Shown: positions 33,803 through 43,064 of the stretch, piece after piece | How positions within the stretch are numbered: position 1 is the stretch's first letter | Layout of the letters: every line of letters starts with the position of its first letter | DNA from: Aurantimonas sp. HBX-1 | GTDB taxonomy: Bacteria; Pseudomonadota; Alphaproteobacteria; Rhizobiales; Rhizobiaceae | Assembly (NCBI RefSeq): GCF_021391535.1 | Contig: NZ_CP090066.1 | Location: forward strand, 3,857,501-3,921,500 | Length of the DNA stretch: 64,000 nucleotides | Direction of reading: 5' to 3' | Program-made: the position numbers and the translations under genes | Notes under the pieces: generated by a model | Databases searched by the model: none | Told to the model about the DNA's origin: nothing | The model's input: the letters and a program-made list of their open reading frames with translations, nothing else

Positions 33803-34315
33803 TCAATCGCCGGAGGCGGCGCCATCGGCCCGGCGGGCGCGCCGCGCGTCCCTCGGCGCCAGGAAGAACTCGTCGACGAGGATGATCACCGCGCCGACGC
33901 TGATCAGGGCATCGGCGAGGTTGAACACCGCGAAGTCCCAGACCGGCGTGTGGAAATAGATGTAGTCGACGACATAGCCGAGGCTGACGCGGTCGATGAG
34001 GTTGCCGATGGCGCCGCCGACGATGATGGCGAGACCGAAATGCGTCAGCCGGCGTTCGGCCGGGGTCTTGAACCAGAGATACAGGACGACGACGAGCACG
34101 ATGCCGGCGATCAGCGACAGGCTGACGTCGCTGAGGCCGGAGAACATCGAGAAGGCGATGCCGGTGTTGCGGGCATGGTAGAGCGCCAGGAAGGGCAGGA
34201 TCTCGATCGCCTCGCCGAGGCCCATGGTGGCGACGACCAGCGCCTTGATTGCCTGGTCGGCGAGGACCGAGACGAGGACGATCAGGAGTCCGGAGACGAG
34301 CAGCCGGCGAGTCAC
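33803..34315 (-). CDS. lspA: Signal peptidase II (prolipoprotein)
   Basis: An inner-membrane aspartic protease that cleaves lipoprotein signal peptides. The 170 residues have four hydrophobic segments. Catalytic aspartates sit in GNLIDRV (D108) and FNLADALIS (D135), and the HARNTGIAFSMF block is typical. The start is a GTG overlapping the upstream RNA methyltransferase stop by 4 bp (GTGA), which excludes the much longer open frame. Together with lnt at 12.3 kb it serves lipoprotein maturation. Confidence 0.94.
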   Translation of the reverse strand: MTRRLLVSGLLIVLVSVLADQAIKALVVATMGLGEAIEILPFLALYHARNTGIAFSMFSGLSDVSLSLIAGIVLVVVLYLWFKTPAERRLTHFGLAIIVGGAIGNLIDRVSLGYVVDYIYFHTPVWDFAVFNLADALISVGAVIILVDEFFLAPRDARRARRADGAASGD

Positions 34316-35178
34316 AGGCTGAGGCTCCCGCGCCGTGCCTCGAACAGCATCACCCCGGTGGCGATGGCGAGGTTGAGGCTGTCGGCGCGGCCGGACTGGG
34401 GGATGCGCACCAGCACGTCGCAGGCCTTGGCCAGCGCCTCGGTGAGCCCGGCCTGCTCGTTGCCCATCACCAGCAGGGTCGGCTGGGCGTCGTATTTCGG
34501 GCTGCGGTAGTCGACTGTGCCCTCCATGTGGGTGCCGACGACGAGGCCGCGGAAGCGGCCGCGCCATTCCAGGAACTCCGCCTCGCTCACCCGCGCCAGC
34601 GGCACCGAGAAGATCGAGCCCATGGTGGCGCGCACGGTCTCCAGCGAGAACGGGTCGACGCTGTCACCGACGACGATCACGCCCTTGGCGCCGACGGCGT
34701 CGGCGGTCCGGAGCACGGTCCCGAGATTGCCGGGATCGCGCACCCGGTCGAGCGCGACGATGACGTCGCCCTTGCCGGCCTCGAGACGGGCGAGCGGCGT
34801 CACCCGGCGCTTGAACACGCCGACGGCGCTCTGCGGGTTGTCGCGCCGGGTGATCGCCTCCAGCACCTTGTTGTTGGCCTCCAGCACGTCGGCGCCAAGC
34901 GCCACGGTGCGGGCGGCGGTGCGCTCCAGCAATTCGTGGCCGGCGGCGGACTTGGCGATGACCAGCGTCTGGATCTGCCAGCCGGCGTCGAGCGCGTCGA
35001 CGACGAGCTTCAGCCCCTCGGCGAGAAACAGCCCGGTCTCCTCGCGATGGCGCTTCTGCGCCAGCGACCGGATGTCCTTGACGATCGGGTTGGAGACGCT
35101 GGAGACCTCCTTGACCCGGCCGGGTGCGCTGGTGGGCGGCAGCCGGGTCCGGCCGTCCGTGGGGGGCTTGTCAGACAT
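34312..35178 (-). CDS. TrmH/SpoU-family RNA 2'-O-methyltransferase
   Basis: A 288-residue SPOUT methyltransferase. An N-terminal substrate-binding domain (about 25-110) is followed by the SpoU domain with ALDRVRDPGNLGTVLRTADA (motif 1), LLVMGNEQAGL (motif 2) and RIPQSGRADSLNLAIATGVML (motif 3), all three intact. Related proteins methylate ribose in 23S rRNA or tRNA; the exact site is not predictable. It overlaps both neighbours (8 bp with the upstream methyltransferase, 4 bp with lspA), so the three form an operon. Confidence 0.9.
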   Translation of the reverse strand: MSDKPPTDGRTRLPPTSAPGRVKEVSSVSNPIVKDIRSLAQKRHREETGLFLAEGLKLVVDALDAGWQIQTLVIAKSAAGHELLERTAARTVALGADVLEANNKVLEAITRRDNPQSAVGVFKRRVTPLARLEAGKGDVIVALDRVRDPGNLGTVLRTADAVGAKGVIVVGDSVDPFSLETVRATMGSIFSVPLARVSEAEFLEWRGRFRGLVVGTHMEGTVDYRSPKYDAQPTLLVMGNEQAGLTEALAKACDVLVRIPQSGRADSLNLAIATGVMLFEARRGSLSL

Positions 35179-36286
35179 GATCGGGGGTCCAGCGGCAGAA
35201 GAGGGAAGTGGAAAGGAGGCGCGGTTCGTCGCCGGCCTCGCGAATGACGAGCTCGCCCGATTCGGCGGTGCCGCCGAGACCGCGGAAGGCCTCGCCGGTC
35301 AGCGCCGACAGGGCGTAGAAGGAGGCGCGGATCGAATAGGCGGTGAGGATGACGAGCAGCGGCCGGTCCGACAGCAGCGCCCGGGTCAGCGACAGCAGAT
35401 AGGGCAGGTCCTCGAAGAGCTGCCAGACCTCGCCCTTGGGGCCGCGGCCGAAACGCGGCGGATCTAAGAGGATGATGTCGTAGCGGCTGCCACGCTTGAC
35501 CTCGCGCTCGGCATAGCGGACCGCGTCCTCGCAGATCCAGCGGATCGGGCTCGACTCCAGGCCCGCGACCTCCTGGTTCTCGCGCGCCCAGGCGATGGCC
35601 TTCTTGGAGGCGTCGACATGGGTCACCTCGGCGCCGGCGCGGGCGCCGATCAGCGAGGCGACGCCGGTATAGCCGAAGAGATTGAGCATGCGCACCGGGC
35701 CCTGCCCGGCCGCCAGCGCCGCGGCGATCGCCGCCTCGGTGGAGCGCCAGTGCACGGCCTGCTCGGGAAACACCCCGACATGGCGATAGGAGGTGAAGCG
35801 GCCGAGATAGTCGACGCCGTCCTGCACCAACGGCCAGGTCTCGCCGAGCGTGCCTTGCGGGAAGCGCCAGCGCCCGGTGCCTTCCTCGTCGGTGTCGCCG
35901 GTAAAGATTGCGTCCGCGGCGTCCCAGGCGGCATCCGGCAGGCGCTTCTGCCAGATCGCCTGGTTCTCCGGCCGGCGCACGGTGAGCGGCCCGTAGCGCT
36001 CGAGCTTCTCGCCGGCGCCGGAATCCAGCAGCGCATACTCGGCCGAGGGCTCGACGGTGAGGATCACCGGCTCGCGCGGCACCGGGCGCGGCCCCACCGG
36101 GCGCGGCAGGTCGAGGCCGCGCACGCGGGGCTCGCCGATGCCATGGCCGGCGCGGGGCGCATCCTCGCCCTCCCGCGACGCGGATGCCTCCGGCCGCCGG
36201 GGTGCGGGGCCGCGCGATGCCGGTCCCTTCGGGCTCGAATCCGTATGATGGCCGGGCCGCCGCGCACGCGCCAAGGCAAACTCCAT
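35171..36286 (-). CDS. Class I SAM-dependent rRNA methyltransferase (RlmI-like)
   Basis: A 371-residue methyltransferase with a Pro/Arg-rich disordered N-terminus (residues 1-70). The SAM motif MLNLFGYTGVASLIGARAGAEVTHVDASKKA follows, then the catalytic-type DPPRFGRGPKGE. This DPPRF pattern fits m5C or RlmI-type 23S rRNA methyltransferases, but a catalytic cysteine cannot be assigned by eye. It is first in the operon with the SpoU gene and lspA, and its start lies 126 bp from the divergent coxG. Confidence 0.85.
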   Translation of the reverse strand: MEFALARARRPGHHTDSSPKGPASRGPAPRRPEASASREGEDAPRAGHGIGEPRVRGLDLPRPVGPRPVPREPVILTVEPSAEYALLDSGAGEKLERYGPLTVRRPENQAIWQKRLPDAAWDAADAIFTGDTDEEGTGRWRFPQGTLGETWPLVQDGVDYLGRFTSYRHVGVFPEQAVHWRSTEAAIAAALAAGQGPVRMLNLFGYTGVASLIGARAGAEVTHVDASKKAIAWARENQEVAGLESSPIRWICEDAVRYAEREVKRGSRYDIILLDPPRFGRGPKGEVWQLFEDLPYLLSLTRALLSDRPLLVILTAYSIRASFYALSALTGEAFRGLGGTAESGELVIREAGDEPRLLSTSLFCRWTPDHV

Positions 36287-36412
36287 GCTTTCGATGTCTG
36301 GGATCAGGTCATTAGCGGTTCCGGCATGCTTGGCAAAGCCGGCAGAAACGTGATCCTAGTTCGGACAACGAACGAGCGACGCAACGCGCGTCGATGCAAG
36401 GGAGGCTTTTCC

Positions 36413-36877
36413 ATGGATCTCAAAGGCGAATACCGGCTGCCCGCACCCCGGGAAACGGTCTGGGCGGCGCTCAACGACCCGGACGTTCTGCGAAGCTGCA
36501 TCCCCGGATGCGAGAGCCTGGAGATGACCGGCGACAACATGATGGCGGCGACGGTGACGATGAAGATCGGGCCGGTGAAGGCGAAATTCTCCGGCGAGGT
36601 CCGGCTGGAGAACATCAACGCGCCGGAGAGCTATTCCATCGTCGGCGAGGGCAAGGGCGGCATCGCCGGCTTCGCCAAGGGCGGCGCCAACGTGCGGCTG
36701 CAGGAAGACGGCGCCGAGACCATCCTCACCTACGACGTCGACGCGCAGGTCGGCGGCAAGATCGCCCAGCTGGGCGGGCGGATGATCGATTCCACCGCCA
36801 AGAAGCTGGCCAGCCAGTTCTTCGACTGCTTCGCCGAGAAGGTCTCCGGAGCGCAGCCGGAGGCGGCGACCGCCTGA
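36413..36877 (+). CDS. CoxG/SRPBCC family protein
   Basis: A 154-residue carbon monoxide dehydrogenase subunit G-like protein. Its START/SRPBCC fold shows MDLKGEYRLPAPRETVWAALNDP, the CIPGCESLE motif and GRMIDSTAKKLASQFF at the C-terminal helix. In CO oxidisers CoxG anchors CODH to the membrane. No cox genes are nearby, so here it is a stand-alone copy of unknown role, as is common in rhizobia. The ATG at 36413 has a GGGAGG eight bases upstream, which settles the start within a much longer open frame. Confidence 0.88.
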   Translation: MDLKGEYRLPAPRETVWAALNDPDVLRSCIPGCESLEMTGDNMMAATVTMKIGPVKAKFSGEVRLENINAPESYSIVGEGKGGIAGFAKGGANVRLQEDGAETILTYDVDAQVGGKIAQLGGRMIDSTAKKLASQFFDCFAEKVSGAQPEAATA

Positions 36878-36919
36878 GCGGGCGAGAAAAGCCTGCGCCG
36901 CGGCCCTGGGCGGCGGCGT

Positions 36920-37288
36920 TCAGGCGGCCCGGGAGGAGACCAGCGCCGTCGAGCCGGAGGCGGTGCGGGCCCGCTCTTCCTCGATCTGGCGAAGCCGGGC
37001 GCGGCTTTCGTCGGCCTCGCGGCGCAGCCGCTCGACCTCGTATTTGCGCTTCCACGACTTGCGGCGGTAATGCGCCTGGGTGAACCAGGTGCCGAGCCCC
37101 CCGAGCACGACGCCGAGGATGACGGCGCCCATCAGCAGGATGAACAGCGGCGCCTCGAAGGCCAATTGCGGCATGGTGCCGAGCGGATCGAGCGACACCG
37201 GGATCGACTGGCGGTTGGCGACGCAGAACACCACCAGCAGGATCGCCAGCGGCACGAGAAGGACGAGGGTGAGAATTCTCGAGATCAT
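36920..37288 (-). CDS. LapA/DUF1049 domain membrane protein
   Basis: A 122-residue inner-membrane protein. It has two transmembrane helices (about 3-25 and 45-68) separated by a short loop with NRQSIPVSLDPLG, a pattern typical of LapA/DUF1049. A basic, coiled-coil-prone cytoplasmic tail follows (KRKYEVERLRREADESRARLRQIEEE). In E. coli LapA acts with LapB in LPS assembly control; whether that holds here is unknown. It lies downstream of ihfB, the order I recall in rhizobia, although the trp genes that often follow are absent. Confidence 0.85.
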   Translation of the reverse strand: MISRILTLVLLVPLAILLVVFCVANRQSIPVSLDPLGTMPQLAFEAPLFILLMGAVILGVVLGGLGTWFTQAHYRRKSWKRKYEVERLRREADESRARLRQIEEERARTASGSTALVSSRAA

Positions 37289-37427
37289 GGGCTCCGCCTC
37301 GTGCCCGTCCCGTCACCGGATCCGGGCTCTGTTCCGGCAGCATCGGCTGCCCTGCGCTGGAAAACAAACATGGGCGCCACGCCCGGCCCGTCAACGCCCC
37401 GCGTGACCGCTGGCCGGTTAGGCAGCC

Positions 37428-37709
37428 CTAGCGGCCGTTGAGGCGCTCGCGCAGTTCCTTGCCGGCCTTGAAGAACGGCACCCACTTCTCCTCCACCTCG
37501 ACGGCCTCGCCGGTGCGCGGATTGCGGCCGGAGCGGGGCGGCCGGTTCTTGACGGAGAACGCTCCGAAGCCGCGCAGCTCGACGCGGTTGGATTCGCAGA
37601 GCGCGGCGGTGATCTCGTCGAAGATAGCGTTGACGATGGTCTCGACGTCGCGCTGGTAGAGATGCGGGTTGCGGCTGGCGATCGCCTGCACGAGTTCCGA
37701 CTTGATCAA
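37428..37709 (-). CDS. ihfB: Integration host factor subunit beta
   Basis: A DNA-bending HU/IHF-family protein acting as a heterodimer with IhfA. The 93 residues include the HU fold and the signature RNPRTGEAVEVEEKWVPFFKAGKELRERL. RFGAF-like GFGAFSVKNRPPRSG marks the beta arm. No ATG is available; I use TTG ending at 37709, just before IKSELVQ, with AAGGGG about nine bases upstream. The longer ATG frame adds 24 residues unlike IHF. IHF commonly assists sigma-54 promoters, and rpoN is 3.6 kb away. Confidence 0.93.
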   Translation of the reverse strand: MIKSELVQAIASRNPHLYQRDVETIVNAIFDEITAALCESNRVELRGFGAFSVKNRPPRSGRNPRTGEAVEVEEKWVPFFKAGKELRERLNGR

Positions 37710-37816
37710 GACGAGTTCCCCTTCCCGAGACCTGTCGCGCCGTCCCGGACGCCACATCGGCCGCGTGGCCGCATCCGCCATTCACGGCGGAGCGAAACCC
37801 GGGCCATTTCCATCAC

Positions 37817-38800
37817 TTATTGCAACGTCACACGTGTTCGTGAAGGCTGCCAGAGCGACACCAGCCCGTCAAGGTGACCGGCCCGGCGCAGCAGCGCATC
37901 CTCCAGCGACGCCGCGCTCGGATCGAGGCCCAGCGCCGCGAAGACGCCGGAACGGGCGGCGGTGAAGATCGAGAAGAAGCCCTCGTCCTCCTCCTCCGGC
38001 TCGCGGTCGACGAATTCGAGCCCGGCCGGCACGCCGCGCTCGGCTTCCAGCCATGCCCGCACCTCGTCCTCGCCGCCCAGCGCGTCCACCAGGCCGCTTT
38101 CCAGGCCCTGATGGCCGCTGAACACCGAGCCGTCCGCCAGCACCAGCGTGTCGGCCTGGCTGAGCCCGCGGCGCTCGGCGACCAGCGCCACGAACCAGTC
38201 ATAGGTGTCCATGACCAGCCGGCCGATCATCTGCTTGGCCTCCTCGCTCGCCGGCGCGAAGGGCGACGGCTCGGCCTTCAGCGGCGCCGACTTGATGGCG
38301 TTGACCTCGACGCCGATCGTGTTCAGCAGCGACGACGCGTCAACATACTGGAAGATCACCCCGATCGACCCGACGATCGAGGTCCGGCGTGCGACGATGT
38401 GGTCGGCGCCGGCGGCGATCATGTAGCCGGCGGAAGCCGCCAGCGTGCCGACCTCGGCCGCCACCGGCTTCACCGCCGCGATGGCGCGCACCGCCTCGTA
38501 GATCGATTCGCCGCCGACCGTGGTGCCGCCGGGCGAGTCGATGCGCAGCACCACCGCCTTGACGGCGTCCTCGTCCTTCAGCCGCTCCAGGAGGTCGAGG
38601 AGCTTGCGATCCTCTAGGATCATGCCCTCGATCGCGACCCGCGCGATCTGCTCGCGCGGCAGGATCGTGCCCTTCCAGCCGAAGATCGGGACGGCGAGAA
38701 CGGCGAGCGCCACGACGGCCACGGCCGCCACCCGCCAGAAGCGCAGCTTGCCGCGCAATCGGCGGCGATCGATGAGATCCTCGGTGGTTCCGGCCATCAT
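37817..38800 (-). CDS. sppA: Signal peptide peptidase SppA (short form)
   Basis: A membrane-anchored serine protease of the ClpP/crotonase fold that degrades cleaved signal peptides. The 327 residues have one N-terminal transmembrane anchor (about 22-42) and the S49 peptidase domain. The catalytic serine is S123 in TLAASAGYM and the general-base lysine is K175 in SAPLKAEPSP. An oxyanion region RIDSPGG precedes them. This is the short single-domain type. It is upstream of ihfB and divergent from lptC. Confidence 0.93.
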   Translation of the reverse strand: MMAGTTEDLIDRRRLRGKLRFWRVAAVAVVALAVLAVPIFGWKGTILPREQIARVAIEGMILEDRKLLDLLERLKDEDAVKAVVLRIDSPGGTTVGGESIYEAVRAIAAVKPVAAEVGTLAASAGYMIAAGADHIVARRTSIVGSIGVIFQYVDASSLLNTIGVEVNAIKSAPLKAEPSPFAPASEEAKQMIGRLVMDTYDWFVALVAERRGLSQADTLVLADGSVFSGHQGLESGLVDALGGEDEVRAWLEAERGVPAGLEFVDREPEEEDEGFFSIFTAARSGVFAALGLDPSAASLEDALLRRAGHLDGLVSLWQPSRTRVTLQ

Positions 38801-38869
38801 GGCCTCCTCGCGTTTGACTGCGCGAGCGTTAGCTTGAACCGCGAAGCCTGTGAAGGCTCACGAAACGTT

Positions 38870-38890
38870 CATTCCCTATGGTTAGGAATG
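38870..38890. promoter_or_regulatory. Inverted repeat in the sppA-lptC divergent region
   Basis: CATTCC (38870-38875) and GGAATG (38885-38890) are perfect inverted repeats around a nine-base AT-richer spacer. They lie 70 bp upstream of sppA and about 130 bp upstream of lptC, so an operator for either gene is possible. No known motif is recognised. Confidence 0.35.
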
Positions 38891-39021
38891 TATCGCGGCG
38901 GGTGGGCGATGACGCAAAAACCCCATATTGGTGTGGAACGCGTCCGCTCACGGTCTGCCGCCGCCCGCTGTCCCCTTCTGAAAGGGGACGCAGGCGACGC
39001 ATCGGGGGAAGCTTGATCACG

Positions 39022-39729
39022 GTGCAGATGAACAAAACGCAGGCGCCTCCCGCGACCCCGGTCGCCCCGACCGCGCGCCCGGCGCCCGGCCGCAGCGAGC
39101 GCGAGTTCGCGCGGGCGCGGCGCCACTCGCGCATGGTCCGGCGCCTGAAGATCGCGCTGCCCGTGACGGCGGCGGCCATCGTCGTCGCCGGCGTCGCCAC
39201 CACCTGGCTGGCGCGCAGCCTGCCGGGAGACATCTCGGTGACCGGCACCTCGATCGAGAACGGGCGCGTGGTCATGCAGGATCCGCGCATGTCGGGCGTC
39301 GACAGCCAGGAGCGGCCCTACGAGATGCGCGCCGAGCGAGCGATTCAGTCCCTGACGGGCGGTGGCGGCGTCGACCTGGAGAAGGTCACCGCGAAGCTCG
39401 CCGTCGGCGACGACACCACGGCCGACATCACCGCCGCCGCAGGGTATTATGATAGAGAGGCCAACAAGCTGCGTCTCACCGATGGAATCGAGGTCCAGAC
39501 GAGCAACGGCATCGCCATCAAGCTGGCGACGGCCGACATCGATCTCGCTGCCGGCACGATGCAGGGCGGCGGCCCGGTCGAGATCGACACGCCGAACCAG
39601 ACCATCCGATCCAGTTCCCTCAACGTGTCCGAGGGTGGCAAAGTCCTTTCCTTCGGCGGCCGGGTGAAGATGGTGATTGCGCCATCGCAGCCAGGGCCGG
39701 ACGAGAAACAAGCCTTCAAGAGCGAGTAG
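39022..39729 (+). CDS. lptC: LPS export periplasmic protein LptC
   Basis: A bitopic inner-membrane protein linking LptBFG to LptA in LPS transport. The product (about 235 residues) has an N-terminal disordered stretch and a single transmembrane helix (ALPVTAAAIVVAGVATTW). The periplasmic OstA/LptC beta-jellyroll follows (QERPYEMRAERAIQ; ITAAAGYYDREANKLRLTDGIEV). It heads lptC-lptA-lptB. The start is uncertain: GTG 39022 lies eleven bases from GGGGGAA, while an in-frame TTG (39013) and ATG (39028) are close by. Confidence 0.88.
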   Translation: MQMNKTQAPPATPVAPTARPAPGRSEREFARARRHSRMVRRLKIALPVTAAAIVVAGVATTWLARSLPGDISVTGTSIENGRVVMQDPRMSGVDSQERPYEMRAERAIQSLTGGGGVDLEKVTAKLAVGDDTTADITAAAGYYDREANKLRLTDGIEVQTSNGIAIKLATADIDLAAGTMQGGGPVEIDTPNQTIRSSSLNVSEGGKVLSFGGRVKMVIAPSQPGPDEKQAFKSE

Positions 39730-39733
39730 ACCC

Positions 39734-40339
39734 ATGCATGCCTTCGTCCTTCGCCGCGCGGCGCCCTTTGCCGCCGCCGTCTTCCTCGCTGCCGCCGGCG
39801 CAACCGGCGCCTTCGCGCAGGAAGGCCTCGGCAGCAATTTCAACGGGCTGCAGCTCGATGGCGACCAGCCGATCTCGATCGAGTCGAACCAGCTCGACGT
39901 CGACGACGCCCAGGCGATCGCGACCTTCACCGGCAATGTCGCGGTCGCGCAGGGCGACACCGAGCTGCGCAGCGGCAAGCTCGTCGTGCACTACAAGAAG
40001 CCCGAGGAGGGCGAGGCCGCGCCGACAGGCGGCGGCGCGCTTCCCGGCGGCTCGAACCAGATCGACCGGCTGGAGGCGACCGAGAAGGTCTACGTCAAGT
40101 CGCTCGACCAGGTGGCGACCGCCGAGCAGGCGTCGTTCGACATGACCAGCCAGCTGGTGGTGATGACCGGCAATGTCGTGCTCAGCCAGGGCGAGAACAT
40201 CGCCGAGGGCTGCAAGCTGACGATCCAGATGGACACCGGGCTCGCCCGTCTCGAGAGCGCCTGCGGCGGAGCCGGCGACGGCCGGGTGCGGCTGATGCTG
40301 AGCCCCGACAGCCAGTCCAGCGCCCCTGCGACGAACTGA
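39734..40339 (+). CDS. lptA: LPS transport periplasmic protein LptA
   Basis: Forms the periplasmic bridge that carries LPS to the outer membrane. The 201 residues begin with a signal peptide (cleavage near GAFAQ, about residue 29). The OstA-like domain follows with SNQLDVDDAQAIATFTGNVAV and QLVVMTGNVVLSQGENIAEGCKLTIQMDTG. It starts five bases after the lptC stop and is followed by lptB after ten bases, so the three genes form one unit. Confidence 0.92.
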   Translation: MHAFVLRRAAPFAAAVFLAAAGATGAFAQEGLGSNFNGLQLDGDQPISIESNQLDVDDAQAIATFTGNVAVAQGDTELRSGKLVVHYKKPEEGEAAPTGGGALPGGSNQIDRLEATEKVYVKSLDQVATAEQASFDMTSQLVVMTGNVVLSQGENIAEGCKLTIQMDTGLARLESACGGAGDGRVRLMLSPDSQSSAPATN

Positions 40340-40349
40340 GGCCGGCCAC

Positions 40350-41186
40350 GTGACGATCGCACAGACGGCCGCGCGCGCCGGCGCCGAGGTGGCGGAGAAG
40401 CGGCGGGCCGAAAGGCCCTCCGCCGCCACCGGCAACAAGGCCGGGCCGCGCTTCGCCAATGCCGAGGGAACCCTCGTCGCCGCCAACCTGACCAAGACCT
40501 ATCGCGGGCGCCGGGTGGTCGACGATGTCGGGATCGCGGTGCGGCGCGGCGAGGCGGTCGGCCTGCTCGGCCCGAACGGCGCCGGCAAGACCACCTGCTT
40601 CTACATGATCACCGGGCTGGTGCCGGTCGACAAGGGCCATATCCTGCTCGACGGGCACGACATCACCGAGATCCCGATGTATCGCCGGGCCCGGCTCGGC
40701 ATCGGCTACCTGCCGCAGGAAGCCTCGATCTTCCGGGGCCTGTCGGTCGAGGACAACATCCGCGCGGTGCTCGAGGTGGTCGAGAAGGACAAGGCCAAGC
40801 GCGAGCGCGAGTTGACCAGCCTGCTGCAGGAGTTCAACATCGAGCATCTGCGCAAGCAGGCCTCGACGTCGCTCTCGGGCGGCGAGCGGCGGCGCTGCGA
40901 GATCGCCCGCGCCCTGGCGACCAAGCCGACCTTCATGCTGCTCGACGAGCCCTTTGCCGGCGTCGACCCGATCGCCGTCTCGGACATCCAGGGCCTGGTC
41001 CGGCACCTGACCAAGCGCGGCATCGGCGTGCTGATCACCGACCACAACGTGCGCGAGACGCTCGGCCTCATCGACCGGGCCTACATCATGCATGCTGGCG
41101 CCGTGCTCACCCACGGCAGCCCGCAGCAGATCGTCGACAATGTCGACGTGCGGCGATTTTATCTCGGCGACCAGTTCAGCTTCTGA
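40350..41186 (+). CDS. lptB: LPS export ABC transporter ATP-binding protein LptB
   Basis: The ATPase driving LPS extraction by LptFG. The 278-residue protein has about 40 extra N-terminal residues, then a complete ABC domain. This shows Walker A GPNGAGKTTCF, Q-loop GYLPQEASIF, signature LSGGERRRCEI, Walker B FMLLDEPFAGVDP and switch His in ITDHNVRET. These are typical LptB sequences. The start is a GTG. It is followed by rpoN, the arrangement usual in proteobacteria. LptF and LptG are not in the window. Confidence 0.95.
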   Translation: MTIAQTAARAGAEVAEKRRAERPSAATGNKAGPRFANAEGTLVAANLTKTYRGRRVVDDVGIAVRRGEAVGLLGPNGAGKTTCFYMITGLVPVDKGHILLDGHDITEIPMYRRARLGIGYLPQEASIFRGLSVEDNIRAVLEVVEKDKAKRERELTSLLQEFNIEHLRKQASTSLSGGERRRCEIARALATKPTFMLLDEPFAGVDPIAVSDIQGLVRHLTKRGIGVLITDHNVRETLGLIDRAYIMHAGAVLTHGSPQQIVDNVDVRRFYLGDQFSF

Positions 41187-41353
41187 CGTCCCGAGGTGAC
41201 AGCGCGCGGTTCCGATTGACAAGGAAGTTCGACACCCGCTTTGATGCGGGGACGGCGCCGTCGCCCGCATCGTGCGGAGCAAGCGGGGGTGCCCGGCCGC
41301 TGTGGCCCGCCGAAGGCGGCGCCCACCGGTTCCGGACAAGTTGATCGGGGTTC

Positions 41354-42829
41354 ATGGCTCTATCCGCCCGACTGCAGATGCGGCAGACCCAGTCGCTGGT
41401 GATGACACCCCAGCTGCTGCAGTCGATCCGTCTCCTGCAGTACAGCCACCTGGAACTGCAGAATTTCGTCGAGGCCGAGATCGAGCGCAATCCGCTGCTG
41501 TCGCACGAGCCGGCGGCGGCCATTACCGAGCCCGCGCCGCCGCCGCCCGCCGAAGACAGGGGCGAGCGTCAGGTGACCGGGGCGGAAAGCGACGGCGCCG
41601 CCTATGAGAGCGGTTTCACCGGCCGCGAGGACGACACCGGCACGCCGGGCCGACCGGCCGCCTCGGGCCGCGGCGAGGGACGGATCCTCGCGGCGGAGGG
41701 CGACTTCAGCATCGACGACCTCGCCGAGCGCCGGCCCTCGCTGCATGCCCATGCGCTCGGCGAGGTTGCCGACGCGCTGGCGCCCGGCATCGAGCGCAAG
41801 CTTGGCGAAGCCCTGGTCGAGCATCTCGACGAGAACGGCTATCTGTGGCGGGCGACCGACATCGTCGCAGCCGAGCTCGGCGTCGACGCCGATACGGTGG
41901 AGGCGGTGCTGGCGCGGCTGCAGCGCGAGGCGACGCCCGCCGGGCTGTTCGCCCGCGACCTCGCCGAGTGCCTCGCCATCCAGCTGCAGCGCAAGGACCG
42001 GTTCGACCCGGTCATGCGCACCGTGCTCGCGCATCTCGACCTCCTGGCGCGCCGCGATTTCGCGCAGCTGCGTCGGCTCACCGGCGAGGACGAGGCGGGG
42101 CTGATGGAGATCCTCTCCGAGATCCGTGGGCTGGATCCGAAGCCCGGCCACGCCTTCGACCATCACGGCCCCGAGGCCATCGTTCCGGACGTGCTGGTGA
42201 CGGCGGCGGCCGAGGGCGGCTGGCAGGTGGAGCTGAATCCCGAAGCGCTGCCACGCGTCCTCGTCGACAACGACTACCTGAAGATCGTGCGCCGCGGTCG
42301 GCTGTCCGACGAGGACCGCAGTTTCATCGGCGAGTGCCATCAGTCGGCGAACTGGCTGATCCGTTCGCTCGACCAGCGGGCGAAGACGATCGTCAAGGTG
42401 GCGAGCGAGATCGTCCGGCGCCAGGACGGCTTCCTGACCCGCGGCATCGGCGGCCTGCGGCCGATGACGCTGATGTCGGTGGCCGAGGCGATCGGCATGC
42501 ACGAATCGACGGTCAGCCGCGTCACCGCCAGCAAGTTCATCGCCACCCCGCGCGGCACGTTCGACATGCGCTTCTTCTTCACCGTGGCGATCGCCTCGGC
42601 GAATGGCGGAGACGCGCACTCGGCCGAGAGCGTCAAGCACCGGATCAAGCTGCTGATCGACGCCGAGAGCCAGGGCAAGGTCATGTCGGACGACGACATC
42701 GCGGCGGTGCTGCGGGACGAGGGGATCGACCTCGCCCGGCGCACCGTGGCGAAATATCGCGAGGCGCTCGGAATACCCTCGTCCATTCAGCGCCGGCGCG
42801 AGATGAACGCGCGCCGGCTGGCATCCTGA
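41354..42829 (+). CDS. rpoN: RNA polymerase sigma-54 factor RpoN
   Basis: Directs RNA polymerase to -24/-12 promoters of nitrogen and other genes. The 491-residue protein has the N-terminal activator-interacting region I (MRQTQSLVMTPQLLQSIRLL; LQNFVEAEIERNPLL) and an acidic, variable region II. The core-binding domain, the HTH (MTLMSVAEAIGMHESTVSR) and the RpoN box (ARRTVAKYRE, about 463-472) follow. Family length is normal. It is followed by hpf and ptsN, the standard cluster that links sigma-54 to the PTS-Ntr. Confidence 0.96.
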   Translation: MALSARLQMRQTQSLVMTPQLLQSIRLLQYSHLELQNFVEAEIERNPLLSHEPAAAITEPAPPPPAEDRGERQVTGAESDGAAYESGFTGREDDTGTPGRPAASGRGEGRILAAEGDFSIDDLAERRPSLHAHALGEVADALAPGIERKLGEALVEHLDENGYLWRATDIVAAELGVDADTVEAVLARLQREATPAGLFARDLAECLAIQLQRKDRFDPVMRTVLAHLDLLARRDFAQLRRLTGEDEAGLMEILSEIRGLDPKPGHAFDHHGPEAIVPDVLVTAAAEGGWQVELNPEALPRVLVDNDYLKIVRRGRLSDEDRSFIGECHQSANWLIRSLDQRAKTIVKVASEIVRRQDGFLTRGIGGLRPMTLMSVAEAIGMHESTVSRVTASKFIATPRGTFDMRFFFTVAIASANGGDAHSAESVKHRIKLLIDAESQGKVMSDDDIAAVLRDEGIDLARRTVAKYREALGIPSSIQRRREMNARRLAS

Positions 42830-43064
42830 CGCATGGTCGCGGCGGCTTCGCAACGTGGCGGCCGGCCCGACCGGAGGGAGGCCGCGCGTTGACACTGCTG
42901 GCCAAGGTTCATAGAAGGCGCCACTTCTCCATTGGGTTCGAGCCTGCCGCCGCGACCACACGCCGATACGAAAAACACCGCTGGAACGGCATCGAAGCAT
43001 GCCGCCAAACGTTCCTCGTAGAACGGGCAGAACCGGTGCTGGGTCACCGCAAGGGAGTTCACTC

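Noticed and set aside
36413..36877. Evidence of carbon monoxide oxidation from the CoxG homologue
   Set aside because: No CODH structural or maturation genes are nearby; isolated CoxG-like proteins are common and do not imply CO use.
42787..43062. A 91-codon minus-strand frame between rpoN and hpf
   Set aside because: It extends into the end of rpoN, has no recognisable product and no clear ribosome-binding site.
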